Shown: positions 54,004-62,218 of the stretch, piece by piece
Layout: each line of letters opens with the position of its first letter
How positions within the stretch are numbered: the stretch's first letter is position 1
Assembly: GCA_050331455.1 (NCBI GenBank)
Contig: JBHJGV010000027.1
Span: forward strand, 1-64,000
Direction of reading: 5' to 3'
Source: CAYUYV01 sp050331455
Lineage (GTDB): Bacteria > Pseudomonadota > Alphaproteobacteria > JAJFIK01
Length of the DNA: 64,000 bases
The notes under the pieces: generated by a model
Databases searched by the model: none
Told to the model about the DNA's origin: nothing
The model's input: the letters and a program-made list of their open reading frames with translations, nothing else
Made by a program: the position numbers and the translations under genes

Positions 54004-55157
54004 CCCATCACCCCGATTTCGCGCCCGAGAGTGTTGAAGGTCTCAGGTTTGGAGACGCCGAGCATCCGAAAGGCGTCCCGATAGAGCGTCTGCCCTTCAA
54101 GCGTGCTGACGACGAGCGCACGGGCGAACCGGCGGCTCACGCGGGACAGCGTGGTGCGATAGAAATCACCGCCGCCGCTACCGCCCTGCAGGGCGAGGTG
54201 CCGCAGGCGCTCGACCTCTGCGGCCCATGCGCTGTCGAAACGGGCACGGTCCATCCAGCCTGCATCGAGAAGCCGGCGCAGAATGACCAGCGTGCTGACC
54301 TTGAACGTGCGCGCCAGCCGGGACAGAGCGTCCGGGAGCGGCTCGTCCTCTTGGAGGTCGGCGCGAAGGGCGGCGAGCGGCACGAGCAGCTCCGCCGCCA
54401 CGGCATTGCACCACACCTCCTCTCGTCGGAACCCCGGCCGTGGCGCGGCCCCAAGGTTCGACAAGGCGGTTGCCCCCATCCAGACATGCGCGAGTTCATG
54501 GGCGAGGGTGAACATCTGCGCCGCCTTCGTGTCCGCGCCATTGACGAAGATCAGCGGCGCGAGGGGATCGGACAGCGCAAAGCCACGAAACTCTTCCGTG
54601 TCGAGACGGCGGCGGTTGTTGCTCATGACAACCCCGCTGACCATGACGAGGACACCAGCCTCGTCGGCCTGGCGGATGAACAGCCGGAGGGCGTCGGTCC
54701 AGGTCGGGCAGTCCCGGCGGGCCGCGAGGTCGAAGCCGAGCATCTCGCGCATGTCCGCCGCGACCGTCTCCGGCGGCGTCTCGACCGTGGCGCTGCCGAC
54801 GAAGGCCAGCTCCGGCTGGCGGGCGACCCGGACGAAATCCCGATACCAGCTCTGCCGTTCCTGGCAGGTGTAGATCGTGTCCAGAAGATTCGGGCTCGGG
54901 CGCGTCACGGCCTGCCCGGCAAAGGTGCGAAAGTCCGGGATGGGGACAGGTTCCTCCGGGGGCTGAGAGAGGAACAGATAACCGACCGGCACATGGACAG
55001 CGCGCGCGAACGCCTCCACCTGCTTCAAGGTGGGTTGGGTTTCGCCGCTCTCCCATTCGGGCAGCTTCTTGAACTTCGCCACGAGGTCCTCGTGGTCGAT
55101 CCCGGATCGCTCACACGCCCATTGGAGAAGCTCGGGATTGACCGGAACACGTGTCAC
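54000..55157 (-). CDS. XRE plus ImmA/IrrE-family metallopeptidase
   Basis: 385 residues from GTG at 55157. An N-terminal XRE domain (residues about 5-65, LLQWACERSGIDHEDLVAKFKKLPEWESGETQPTLKQVEAFARAVHVPVGYLF) is followed by a peptidase domain with zinc motif HELAH at 220-224. Proteins of this design cleave or counter a partner repressor or toxin; IrrE and ImmA are the models. It is coupled by 4-base overlaps to both the upstream small gene and the DUF4411 gene, so it forms a predicted toxin-antitoxin-like pair. Confidence 0.88.
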   Translation of the reverse strand: MTRVPVNPELLQWACERSGIDHEDLVAKFKKLPEWESGETQPTLKQVEAFARAVHVPVGYLFLSQPPEEPVPIPDFRTFAGQAVTRPSPNLLDTIYTCQERQSWYRDFVRVARQPELAFVGSATVETPPETVAADMREMLGFDLAARRDCPTWTDALRLFIRQADEAGVLVMVSGVVMSNNRRRLDTEEFRGFALSDPLAPLIFVNGADTKAAQMFTLAHELAHVWMGATALSNLGAAPRPGFRREEVWCNAVAAELLVPLAALRADLQEDEPLPDALSRLARTFKVSTLVILRRLLDAGWMDRARFDSAWAAEVERLRHLALQGGSGGGDFYRTTLSRVSRRFARALVVSTLEGQTLYRDAFRMLGVSKPETFNTLGREIGVMG

Positions 55158-55441
55158 GCCACAGCCTCCATCGCATCCACCCAGGTAAAAGTGGGGGACA
55201 GGCCCCGAATGCCTGGGGGCTCCTCCTTCCCCGTGTTGCGGGTGATGGTCACCCTCGTCATCCGCAGCAAGGCCTCCGGATCGACGGTGACCGCGTCTTC
55301 GGCATGGTCCGCATCCGTCGGCGCCGGCTTAGCCTGGGACATCGGTTGCGCCAAACCCTCCGGCGCCGGGCCGATGATCAAGACGAGGACTGCCGTTCCG
55401 AGGGAGAAGGTTCGGAATGTTGGATTGGTCCAATCGGTCAT
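55154..55441 (-). CDS. Small exported or membrane protein of unknown function
   Basis: 95 residues from ATG at 55441 (AAGGGG upstream), overlapping the ImmA/IrrE gene by 4 bases (GTGA). A hydrophobic segment at residues 10-24 (TFSLGTAVLVLIIG) with a possible cleavage site after GLAQ is followed by an acidic, proline-rich stretch. No family recognised. The overlap argues it is real and in the same transcript. Confidence 0.5.
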   Translation of the reverse strand: MTDWTNPTFRTFSLGTAVLVLIIGPAPEGLAQPMSQAKPAPTDADHAEDAVTVDPEALLRMTRVTITRNTGKEEPPGIRGLSPTFTWVDAMEAVA

Positions 55442-55513
55442 TGCGCCCCTTATTGAAAAAACTGCGCTTGATGCAGCTTAACGGCACGCCGCGCTCCCAC
55501 ATCACACGGAAGG

Positions 55514-55747
55514 TCAGGCGCGAGATGGATCACCGGGCCGCCCCTTAATACGCTGAAGGATGTGTGCAACGTTTCCGCCGCCAGCCCCGAAGCCTGTGGC
55601 GGCCATCCGATCAAGGGCGTTTCCGTCCTCGAGTGGTTCGGCCTCCTGGTTCGGCCGAGACATGTCCATCCCCTTTGCGTCACCCTCGTTTGCCACTATT
55701 TCGGCCACAAGAACCACTAACACCAAACCATCGGCCTGCAGGACCAT
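55514..55747 (-). CDS. Possible small membrane-anchored protein
   Basis: 77 residues from ATG at 55747 with AAAGG five bases upstream. A hydrophobic N-terminus (LQADGLVLVVLVAEIVANEGD) is followed by a Met/Glu/Gly-rich soluble part. No family recognised; it lies between two better supported genes and could be spurious. Confidence 0.35.
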   Translation of the reverse strand: MVLQADGLVLVVLVAEIVANEGDAKGMDMSRPNQEAEPLEDGNALDRMAATGFGAGGGNVAHILQRIKGRPGDPSRA

Positions 55748-55967
55748 TTTGCCTTTCAAGATCTCACAGAGGCACGCTGGGCCCCGGCTTGAAGCCATCG
55801 GCGCCAGACCGGCCGCATCGCCCCTCATTGCGCGGTCGGCATCCGGCGAGGCCCGCGGTAAGCGGAACCCGGCTGTGGGCCGGGGCTGCCTTGCATTTCA
55901 CACGGCAAACCCCCTATGGTGGTGACTCATGCCGGTGCCATAGCCCCGCCACGCCCATGGACACCGC

Positions 55968-56948
55968 ATGCGGAGCGAAACGCCTCTTCACGGTGCCTGG
56001 CCAGATATGACCACCTTCAATCGCGCCGATCCCGATCGGGACCGTCTGTCCTTCCCTTTCGCTTCCGGAACCGCGCATACGTCCCTGCCGGCCGATGATT
56101 TCGAGACGGAAGACGACCTGCCCTATTTCAGCTATGCGGCACCGGAAGACGGCAAGCTGAAAAGACTGCTGATCCGGGCCATCGAACATGCGACGGGCCA
56201 GCCGCGCCTGAAAAGCATGTATCTCCACCACCGCGAGAACCCGCGGGACGGCGAGACATTCTGGCAGGCGTGCATCCGCTATCTGGACCTGACGATCAAT
56301 GTCAACGATGCGGGACTGGCGGGGTTTCCCCGCTCCGGCCCCGTGGTGGTTGTGGCAAACCATCCCTTCGGCGTGCTCGACGGCATCGTGCTCAGCTATC
56401 TGGTTTGCGCCGTGCGGCCGGACTTCAAGATCCTGACGAATTCCGTGCTCTATCGCGCGCCGGAGCTGCGCCCCTATCTGCTGCCCATCGACTTCGCCGA
56501 GACGCGGGAGGCGACGCGCACCAATCTGGATTCCCGCGCCGAGGCGCGCGCCCTGCTCCAGCGCGGCGGCGTGGTCGTGGTCTTTCCCGGCGGCACGGTC
56601 TCCACCGCCCGGCGCCCCTTCGGAAACGCTGAAGATCCGGACTGGAAGCCGTTCACGGCGCGCCTGATCATGGGCGCCAAAGCCGATGTGGTGCCGGTCT
56701 ATTTCGCCGGGCAAAACGGCGTGTGGTTCCAGCTCGCCAGCCAGATGAGCCAGACCCTTCGGGTGTCCCTGCTCTTCAAGGAGGTGGCGGACCGGATCGG
56801 GACCACCATCACGGCCCAGATGGGCGCGCCCATTCCGTTTGCCGATCTTCAGCACCTGACGGACCGCCAATCCCTCATGGCCCATTTGCGGCAGTTGACC
56901 TACGGCCTCAAAGGTCAGGCGAGGCCTGCAAAAGGCCGCAAAAGATGA
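55968..56948 (+). CDS. Lysophospholipid acyltransferase (PlsC-like)
   Basis: 326 residues from ATG at 55968 (an ATG at 56007 is also possible). The acyltransferase motif I, NHPFGVLD (HX4D type), is near residue 130, with the other blocks VLYRAPELRPYLLPIDF and VVVFPGGTVSTARRPFG (motif III) following. Members transfer acyl chains to lysophosphatidic acid or ornithine-type lipids at the membrane; PlsC-like proteins with this N-terminal extension are frequent in Alphaproteobacteria, some being haemolysin-annotated OlsA/OlsB partners. The specific lipid is unknown. Confidence 0.85.
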   Translation: MRSETPLHGAWPDMTTFNRADPDRDRLSFPFASGTAHTSLPADDFETEDDLPYFSYAAPEDGKLKRLLIRAIEHATGQPRLKSMYLHHRENPRDGETFWQACIRYLDLTINVNDAGLAGFPRSGPVVVVANHPFGVLDGIVLSYLVCAVRPDFKILTNSVLYRAPELRPYLLPIDFAETREATRTNLDSRAEARALLQRGGVVVVFPGGTVSTARRPFGNAEDPDWKPFTARLIMGAKADVVPVYFAGQNGVWFQLASQMSQTLRVSLLFKEVADRIGTTITAQMGAPIPFADLQHLTDRQSLMAHLRQLTYGLKGQARPAKGRKR

Positions 56949-57065
56949 TCCGGCTGCGGCGAATAAAAATTTCATCACGCCAAACACTTTTTGCTTGAAT
57001 CCCAATCCGACCGACGGCATGGTCCTAGCTATACGCCACGTCGGCGGATCATCAGGAGGTACACC

Positions 57066-57113
57066 ATGCATAATGGCATGTTCAAAACCTCCCGGGATCG
57101 TTACGGAGCTTAA
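57066..57113 (+). CDS. Micro-ORF with a perfect ribosome binding site
   Basis: 15 codons (MHNGMFKTSRDRYGA) from ATG at 57066, preceded by AGGAGGT six bases upstream, closer to the ideal than any annotated gene here. A second 18-codon frame starts at 57121, 7 bases after its stop. It could be a leader peptide or a small protein; translation is inferred only from the site. Confidence 0.35.
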   Translation: MHNGMFKTSRDRYGA

Positions 57114-57202
57114 CGCCCGTATGGCCCGGGAACCCATCAGGTCCGGGCACGGTCTCCGCCGTATTCTCCCATTATAGGTTCAACACGGACGATCTGCATC
57201 AT

Positions 57203-57214
57203 GCATCATGATGC
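57203..57214. promoter_or_regulatory. 12-bp palindrome before the ABC exporter
   Basis: GCATCATGATGC is perfectly self-complementary and is preceded by another GCATCAT seven bases upstream. It lies about 120 bases before the exporter start and may bind a regulator. Confidence 0.3.
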
Positions 57215-57330
57215 GCTGCGCCTGTGCTGTACCCGTGGTGCGCTGCGGATCCGCCGAGGATCGTCCGGCCTGTCATTCCAAACCAAATCATTCCATCAGG
57301 AGGGCCGCCCCTTGGGCGGCGTGACACGCT

Positions 57331-59148
57331 ATGAGCGAGAGCGATTTCGAAGACTTCGACGACCAGGACGAGGAGCGGGAGGCCCAGATCAGCTTTCTCG
57401 AAGTGTTTCTGTTCTGCTGGGGATACTGGCGGCGGTTTCCCCTGTCCATGCCGCTGCTGGCCGCCGGCATGCTGGCCGTCACGGCCACATCCGTCGTGCA
57501 GCCCTGGCTGGCCGGCCAGCTGATCGATGCGATTGCGACCAAGGGCGGCGGCGAAGGGGACACGGCCCACTGGATGCTGGCGGGTTTTCTGGTCACCATC
57601 TTCGCCAACGTGGTCCTGCGCTACGCCCATGACCAGGTGTGGATGCGGGTGGCCTGTACCAGCATGATGCGCCTGGGCTCGGATGCGTTCCACCGGGTCC
57701 AGCGCTTCAGCACCGACTGGCACAACAACAGTTTCGCCGGTGCCACAGTGCGCAAGATCACCCGCGGGATCTGGTCCTTTGACGAGTTCGGCGACACCCT
57801 GAACTACGGCTTCATTCCGACCGCGTTGATGGTCCTCGGCACCATGATCATCCTGTCGTCCCAGTGGATGATCATGGGTGTGCTGATCGGGTCGGTCACG
57901 GTCGTCTATCTTGTGCTGGTCTATTTCGTGTCGAAGAACTATGTGGCGCCGGCCAACCGAGCTTTCGCGGCCCAGGATTCGAAACTCAGCGGCTCCTTCG
58001 CCGATGCCATCACCTGCAATGCCACCGTGAAGGCCTTCGCGGCAGAGGACCGGGAAGAGCGGACGCTGGGGGCCGTGATCGGCGACTGGCGGCGCAAGGT
58101 GCTGCGCACATGGCACCGCGGCACCAACGCCTATCTCATGCAGTCCATGGTGCTGCTGGCGCTCCAGGCCGCATTGCTGGGTCTGTCGCTCTATTACTGG
58201 ACCGTCGGTCAGGCGACCCCGGGCCAGGTGACCCTGGTCCTGACGACGAACATCGTCCTTAACGGCTATCTGCGGGATTTCGGCATGCATATCCGCAACA
58301 TGCAGAAATCCATCAACGATATGGAGGACGTGATCCGGTTCCAGGAGCAGGATTTCGGCGTAGAGGACCGGCCCGATGCCACGGACCTGCGGATCGGTCA
58401 CGGGCAGATCACCTTCGACCGGGTCGGTTTTCAGTATCCGAACCAGGCGAAGCCGGTCTATGAGGGCTTCGACCTCAACATCGCGCCGGGGGAGAAGATC
58501 GCCCTCGTCGGCAAGTCGGGAAGCGGCAAAAGCACCTTCGTGAAGCTGGTGCAGCGGCTCTATGACGTCACGGACGGACGCATCCTGATCGACGGCCAGG
58601 ACATCCGCCACGTGACCCAGCATTCGCTGCGCCAGGGGATCGCATTGGTGCCCCAGGAACCCGCCCTGTTCCACCGGAGCCTGGCGGAAAACATCGCATA
58701 CGGAAAGCCTGATGCTTCCCGTGCGCAGATCGAATGGGCGGCGACCAAGGCCCATGCCCACACGTTCGTTGCCGGCCTGCCGGACGGCTATGGCACCCTG
58801 GTCGGTGAACGGGGTGTTAAGCTCTCGGGCGGGGAGCGTCAGCGGGTGGCCATTGCCCGGGCATTCCTGGCCGATGCGCCGATCCTGATCCTGGACGAGG
58901 CCACCTCGAGCCTCGATTCGGTGACGGAGGAGCATATCCAGGCGGCCATGAGCGATCTGATGCAGGGGCGCACCACGATCCTGATCGCCCACCGTCTGTC
59001 CACGATCCAGATGGTGGACCGGATCCTGGTGTTCTCGGACGGCCGGGTGGTCGAACAGGGCACCCATACGGAGCTTCTGGCCCGGGTCGGCGGCCATTAC
59101 CGCGAGCTCTACGAGACCCAATACGGGCCGACGGCCTTGAGCGCATGA
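57331..59148 (+). CDS. ABC transporter, fused permease and ATPase (exporter half-transporter)
   Basis: 605 residues. An acidic N-terminal tail precedes the membrane domain with six hydrophobic helices from about residue 35 to 300, then the ATPase: Walker A GKSGSGKST near residue 393, Q-loop VPQEPALF, signature KLSGGERQR near 497, Walker B ILILDEATSSLD and switch His in IAHRLSTI. This is the layout of lipid, peptide or drug exporters that work as homodimers. A strong terminator follows, so it is a single-gene unit. Confidence 0.95.
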   Translation: MSESDFEDFDDQDEEREAQISFLEVFLFCWGYWRRFPLSMPLLAAGMLAVTATSVVQPWLAGQLIDAIATKGGGEGDTAHWMLAGFLVTIFANVVLRYAHDQVWMRVACTSMMRLGSDAFHRVQRFSTDWHNNSFAGATVRKITRGIWSFDEFGDTLNYGFIPTALMVLGTMIILSSQWMIMGVLIGSVTVVYLVLVYFVSKNYVAPANRAFAAQDSKLSGSFADAITCNATVKAFAAEDREERTLGAVIGDWRRKVLRTWHRGTNAYLMQSMVLLALQAALLGLSLYYWTVGQATPGQVTLVLTTNIVLNGYLRDFGMHIRNMQKSINDMEDVIRFQEQDFGVEDRPDATDLRIGHGQITFDRVGFQYPNQAKPVYEGFDLNIAPGEKIALVGKSGSGKSTFVKLVQRLYDVTDGRILIDGQDIRHVTQHSLRQGIALVPQEPALFHRSLAENIAYGKPDASRAQIEWAATKAHAHTFVAGLPDGYGTLVGERGVKLSGGERQRVAIARAFLADAPILILDEATSSLDSVTEEHIQAAMSDLMQGRTTILIAHRLSTIQMVDRILVFSDGRVVEQGTHTELLARVGGHYRELYETQYGPTALSA

Positions 59149-59156
59149 GGCGAAGG

Positions 59157-59190
59157 AGGGGATCCCCCGCGGGGTCCCCTTTTTTTTTTG
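59157..59190 (+). terminator. Rho-independent terminator after the ABC exporter
   Basis: AGGGGATCCCC (59157-59167, one unpaired base) pairs with GGGGTCCCCT (59171-59180) around a 3-base loop, followed by ten T. Strong and correctly placed 8 bases after the stop codon. Confidence 0.92.
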
Positions 59191-59259
59191 CGGATCGTTC
59201 GTCGGGCAGGCCCAAAGCCACCGGGTATGAGGGCAATGGTGGGTGGGTTCAAACCCGCC

Positions 59260-60492
59260 TTACGGTTTGCGCACCGGTGGCGAGGGAACCGGGCCGCCGA
59301 TGATGCCGGCACCGGCGAGACGGGCGATGTCCTCATCGCTCAGCCCCAGCATACCCGTCAGGATTTCGGCCGTGTGTTCCCCTACGGCCGGTGGCGGCGT
59401 GAAGCAGTCCTCGTGGGTCTCGGACAGCTTGATGGGATTTCCAGGTTGGTCGACGGTTGTTCCATCCATTAGCGGAACACTGACTTTCATGGCGCGGGCG
59501 AGAGTCTGGGGGTCGGCCATGGCGTGGGCGATGTCGTTGACGGGGGCGCATGGCACGCGGGCGGCCTCGAACCGGGGCAACCAGTGTTCGCACGGCTCGG
59601 TCTCCAGCACGGCCTGGACCCGGGCCTCCAGCTCGGCTTTCGCGGCAAGGCGTCCCGGCTGGGCCGTGTAGCGCGGATCGCGCAGGTCGTCATGAGCCAG
59701 AATATCAACCACACGGGTCCAAATGTCGTCCGTCAGCACCGCGAGGATCAGATAGCGGGTCTTGGTGCGGAAGGTGTTGTATGGAACATGGACGAAATGA
59801 CCATTGCCGGCACGCGGCGGATTGCGGCCTGAGAGCATCTGCATGGTGGCCATGTAATTGAGCAGGGAGATTTGCCCGTCCATCATGGAAATATCCACAT
59901 GCTGACCACGCCCGGTGACCTGGCGGGCCTGAAGAGCAGCCAGAATGCCAATGACCGCGAAGAGCCCGCCGCCCAGATCCCCAATGGGCAGCCCGGCCCT
60001 CAAGGGCTCACCGTCGGGATAGCCCGTGACCGACATCCCGCCCCCCATGCCCTGGGCCACGAGATCGAAGGCGGCCCGGTCGCGGCCCGGCCCGGTCTCG
60101 CCGAACCCGGTGAGCGAACAGGTGATGATCCGTGGGTTGACGGCTGACAGGGCGGCATAATCGATGCCCAGGCGCTCCGGTACGCCGGCGGTGATATTGT
60201 TCAGCACCACATCGGCCTTTTCGGCGAGGCGCAAAAAGAGGGCTCGCCCCTCCGGCACCTTGAGATCAATGGCCACGGATTGTTTGTTGCGATTAAGGGT
60301 CAGGAAATAGGCGCCCATGCCGAGGCGCGAGTGCTCCGGATCGTTCTCCAGCAAACGGCGGGTCCCCTCCCCTCGCCCGGGCGGTTCCACCTTGATGGTC
60401 CGGGCCCCCATGTCGGCCATCAGCATGCCGGCATAGGGCCCCGACAGCATATGCGTCAGGTCAAGGACCGTGATGGCTTCGAGCGCCCGCAC
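59260..60492 (-). CDS. CaiB/BaiF family CoA-transferase (class III)
   Basis: 410 residues from GTG at 60492 with GGGAGGGT upstream. The N-terminal VLDLTHMLSGPYAGMLMADMGARTIKVEPPG, the active-site Asp-region and LTGFGETGPGRDRAAFDLVAQGMGG are hallmarks; the catalytic aspartate is in the DLVAQ segment. It moves CoA between acids, for instance from succinyl-CoA. Its start follows the HMG-CoA-lyase stop by 3 bases, so they act together; transfer of CoA to 3-hydroxy-3-methylglutarate, as in human SUGCT, is a plausible reaction. Confidence 0.92.
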   Translation of the reverse strand: MRALEAITVLDLTHMLSGPYAGMLMADMGARTIKVEPPGRGEGTRRLLENDPEHSRLGMGAYFLTLNRNKQSVAIDLKVPEGRALFLRLAEKADVVLNNITAGVPERLGIDYAALSAVNPRIITCSLTGFGETGPGRDRAAFDLVAQGMGGGMSVTGYPDGEPLRAGLPIGDLGGGLFAVIGILAALQARQVTGRGQHVDISMMDGQISLLNYMATMQMLSGRNPPRAGNGHFVHVPYNTFRTKTRYLILAVLTDDIWTRVVDILAHDDLRDPRYTAQPGRLAAKAELEARVQAVLETEPCEHWLPRFEAARVPCAPVNDIAHAMADPQTLARAMKVSVPLMDGTTVDQPGNPIKLSETHEDCFTPPPAVGEHTAEILTGMLGLSDEDIARLAGAGIIGGPVPSPPVRKP

Positions 60493-60495
60493 GCG

Positions 60496-61434
60496 TCACC
60501 CTCCCCTGGCGGTATCAGCCGGCGGAAAAATGCCGGCTTTGGAAACCAGGGCCGGTGTCGGCCGACCCAGCACACCGTCGAGCCAATGGCTGTGCTCGAT
60601 CAGTTTGGCAAGGTCAAGACCGGTGCGATAGCCGCACGCCTCCACCATATGCACCACATCCTCCGTGGCCACATTGCCCGTCGCCTTCGGTGCAAAGGGG
60701 CACCCGCCGATCCCGCCGAGGCTTGAATCGAACCGGCGCACGCCGACCTCAAGGGCTGCATAGATATTGGCGAGCCCCGTGTTCCGCGTGTTGTGGAAAT
60801 GGCAGCGCAGGGGCATGCGGGGGGCAACCTCTTGGGCGGCGCCGACCAGGTCTCGCACCTGGGTCGGGACGGCCGCGCCGATCGTGTCGGCAAGCGTGAT
60901 TTCCGTCGGCTGAGCATCGGCCAGACGCCGCACGATCTCGATCACCCGGGACTGCGGCACCACGCCTTCATAGGGGCAGCCGAAGGCCGTGGAAATCACG
61001 GCGACGGTGCGCAAGCCCGCCTCATGGGCCCCGTTGATCACCCGGCAGACCATCTCGACGCTTTCAGCGGACGTCTGTTTCTGATTGGCAATCCCGAAAC
61101 CATCGCTGGAGACGGCAACCACGCCGATCTCTTGAATGGCTTTGCCCTTGGCCCGTTCCAGACCCTTTTCGTTCAGGACGAGGCCGGAATAGATCACGCC
61201 ATCCGCCGGCGGAAGACCGGCAATCACGGCATCGCCGTCAGCCATGCGTGGAACGCGTTTGGGATTGACGAAACTGGCCACCTCGATCCGCGTGATGCCG
61301 GCTTCAACACATCCGTTCACGAAACGGATTTTATCCGCCGTCGTGACCTCGACTGCTTCGTTCTGAAGGCCATCCCGGGGCCCGACGTCCTGGATCTCGA
61401 CAAAACGGTCGTCGTCGAACGGGTTGGTCACCAT
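60496..61434 (-). CDS. Hydroxymethylglutaryl-CoA lyase (HMGL-like family)
   Basis: 312 residues from ATG at 61434 with GAGAGGTG upstream; longer frames lack a ribosome site. VEIQDVGPRDGLQNEAV at the N-terminus is the TIM-barrel lyase signature with the metal-binding Asp, HFHNTRNTGLANIYAAL carries metal-binding His residues, and SLGGIGGCPFAPKATGNVATED contains the catalytic Cys region. It splits HMG-CoA into acetoacetate and acetyl-CoA, the last step of leucine breakdown. It is first in a two-gene operon with the CoA-transferase. Confidence 0.94.
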   Translation of the reverse strand: MVTNPFDDDRFVEIQDVGPRDGLQNEAVEVTTADKIRFVNGCVEAGITRIEVASFVNPKRVPRMADGDAVIAGLPPADGVIYSGLVLNEKGLERAKGKAIQEIGVVAVSSDGFGIANQKQTSAESVEMVCRVINGAHEAGLRTVAVISTAFGCPYEGVVPQSRVIEIVRRLADAQPTEITLADTIGAAVPTQVRDLVGAAQEVAPRMPLRCHFHNTRNTGLANIYAALEVGVRRFDSSLGGIGGCPFAPKATGNVATEDVVHMVEACGYRTGLDLAKLIEHSHWLDGVLGRPTPALVSKAGIFPPADTARGG

Positions 61435-62218
61435 GGCGCACCTCTCTAGCAACGGCGTTTTGCTTTCCTTTTTCAAGTTTCCAGCCTTTGTCGAATTCCC
61501 CGCCGGGAATGACAAGGCCCTGGCAACGATTCGACCAGGTTCAGCGTTGCGCCCTGGTATGAAACGACTTCTCTAGCGGACAATAGGCGAAGCATTTAAC
61601 GGACAAACGGTAATATATACAACGGACATATTGTGATACTTCAATTGGACAATATGTGTTCATTTTCGGGGGACTATCCAGGGAAATCCCTCGCATCGGT
61701 TCAATCGCTCTCGTTTGGGGATTTGGCGGCAGGCAGCCATCTTACCGGTCAATCTATGGATTTTTTGACGGACAAAATTTTACATCTCTAACGGTCATTT
61801 TGTGAAACTTCCAATGGGCCGAGCATGAAGGGCGCTTGCCGGCTGCGATCTGCCCTGAAACGGCATACCGTCGGCGACGCTTCCTGAAAGAAACGACTGG
61901 AATTCCCGTTTTTACCGGTCATTTCCCGTATTTTGTAACGGACATTTCGTGGACGCTCTCATGGCACTCTACGGGCCCTGTAGCGGGCGAATGATGCAGC
62001 CGTCCCTCGATCAAAACCTCTGAAAAATAACTCTTTTAGGATATGAAAGGTCGTAAGACCTTCAAAAGCGATGGTGCTTTCGAATGTCATGTGCCTGCGA
62101 GCCAACGGTCACTTGACACACTCTCAAACGGACAATTTGTGGACCGCTTAACGTTCAAATGATATACGCTCTGTCGAACAGACACGCAACGCTGCGTTCC
62201 TATCCCGGAGCCCTTACC
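61435..62218. other. Non-coding region with phased direct repeats
   Basis: About 780 bases between divergent genes for the HMG-CoA lyase and the AAA ATPase. It is AT-rich and contains 13 copies of a degenerate motif in four clusters, listed separately. No coding frame of note. Confidence 0.6.
61575..62164 (+). repeat. 13 direct repeats, AACGG(A/T)CAnTTTGTG, phased at 23 bp in four clusters
   Basis: Read on the plus strand, the GG(A/T)C core falls at 61578, 61601, 61624, 61647 and 61671; at 61747, 61770 and 61793; at 61917 and 61940; and at 62107, 62130 and 62153 (the last reads GTTC). Steps within each cluster are exactly 23 bp, once 24. Best copies are 61621-61636, 61790-61805, 61937-61952 and 62127-62142. 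All have the same orientation. Spacing of about two helical turns is typical of iterons or of transposase (TnsB/TniA/MuA-type) binding arrays at a transposon end. Confidence 0.85.

Larger units (their letters stand above)
56949..57330. other. Intergenic region before the ABC exporter
   Basis: About 380 bases. It holds a micro-frame with a perfect ribosome site (57066-57113) and a 12-bp palindrome (57203-57214), both listed separately. No RNA gene was recognised. Confidence 0.4.

Noticed and set aside
61575..62164. CRISPR array
   Set aside because: Repeats are degenerate, about 15 bases, and the 23-bp step leaves no room for spacers of normal length; no cas genes.
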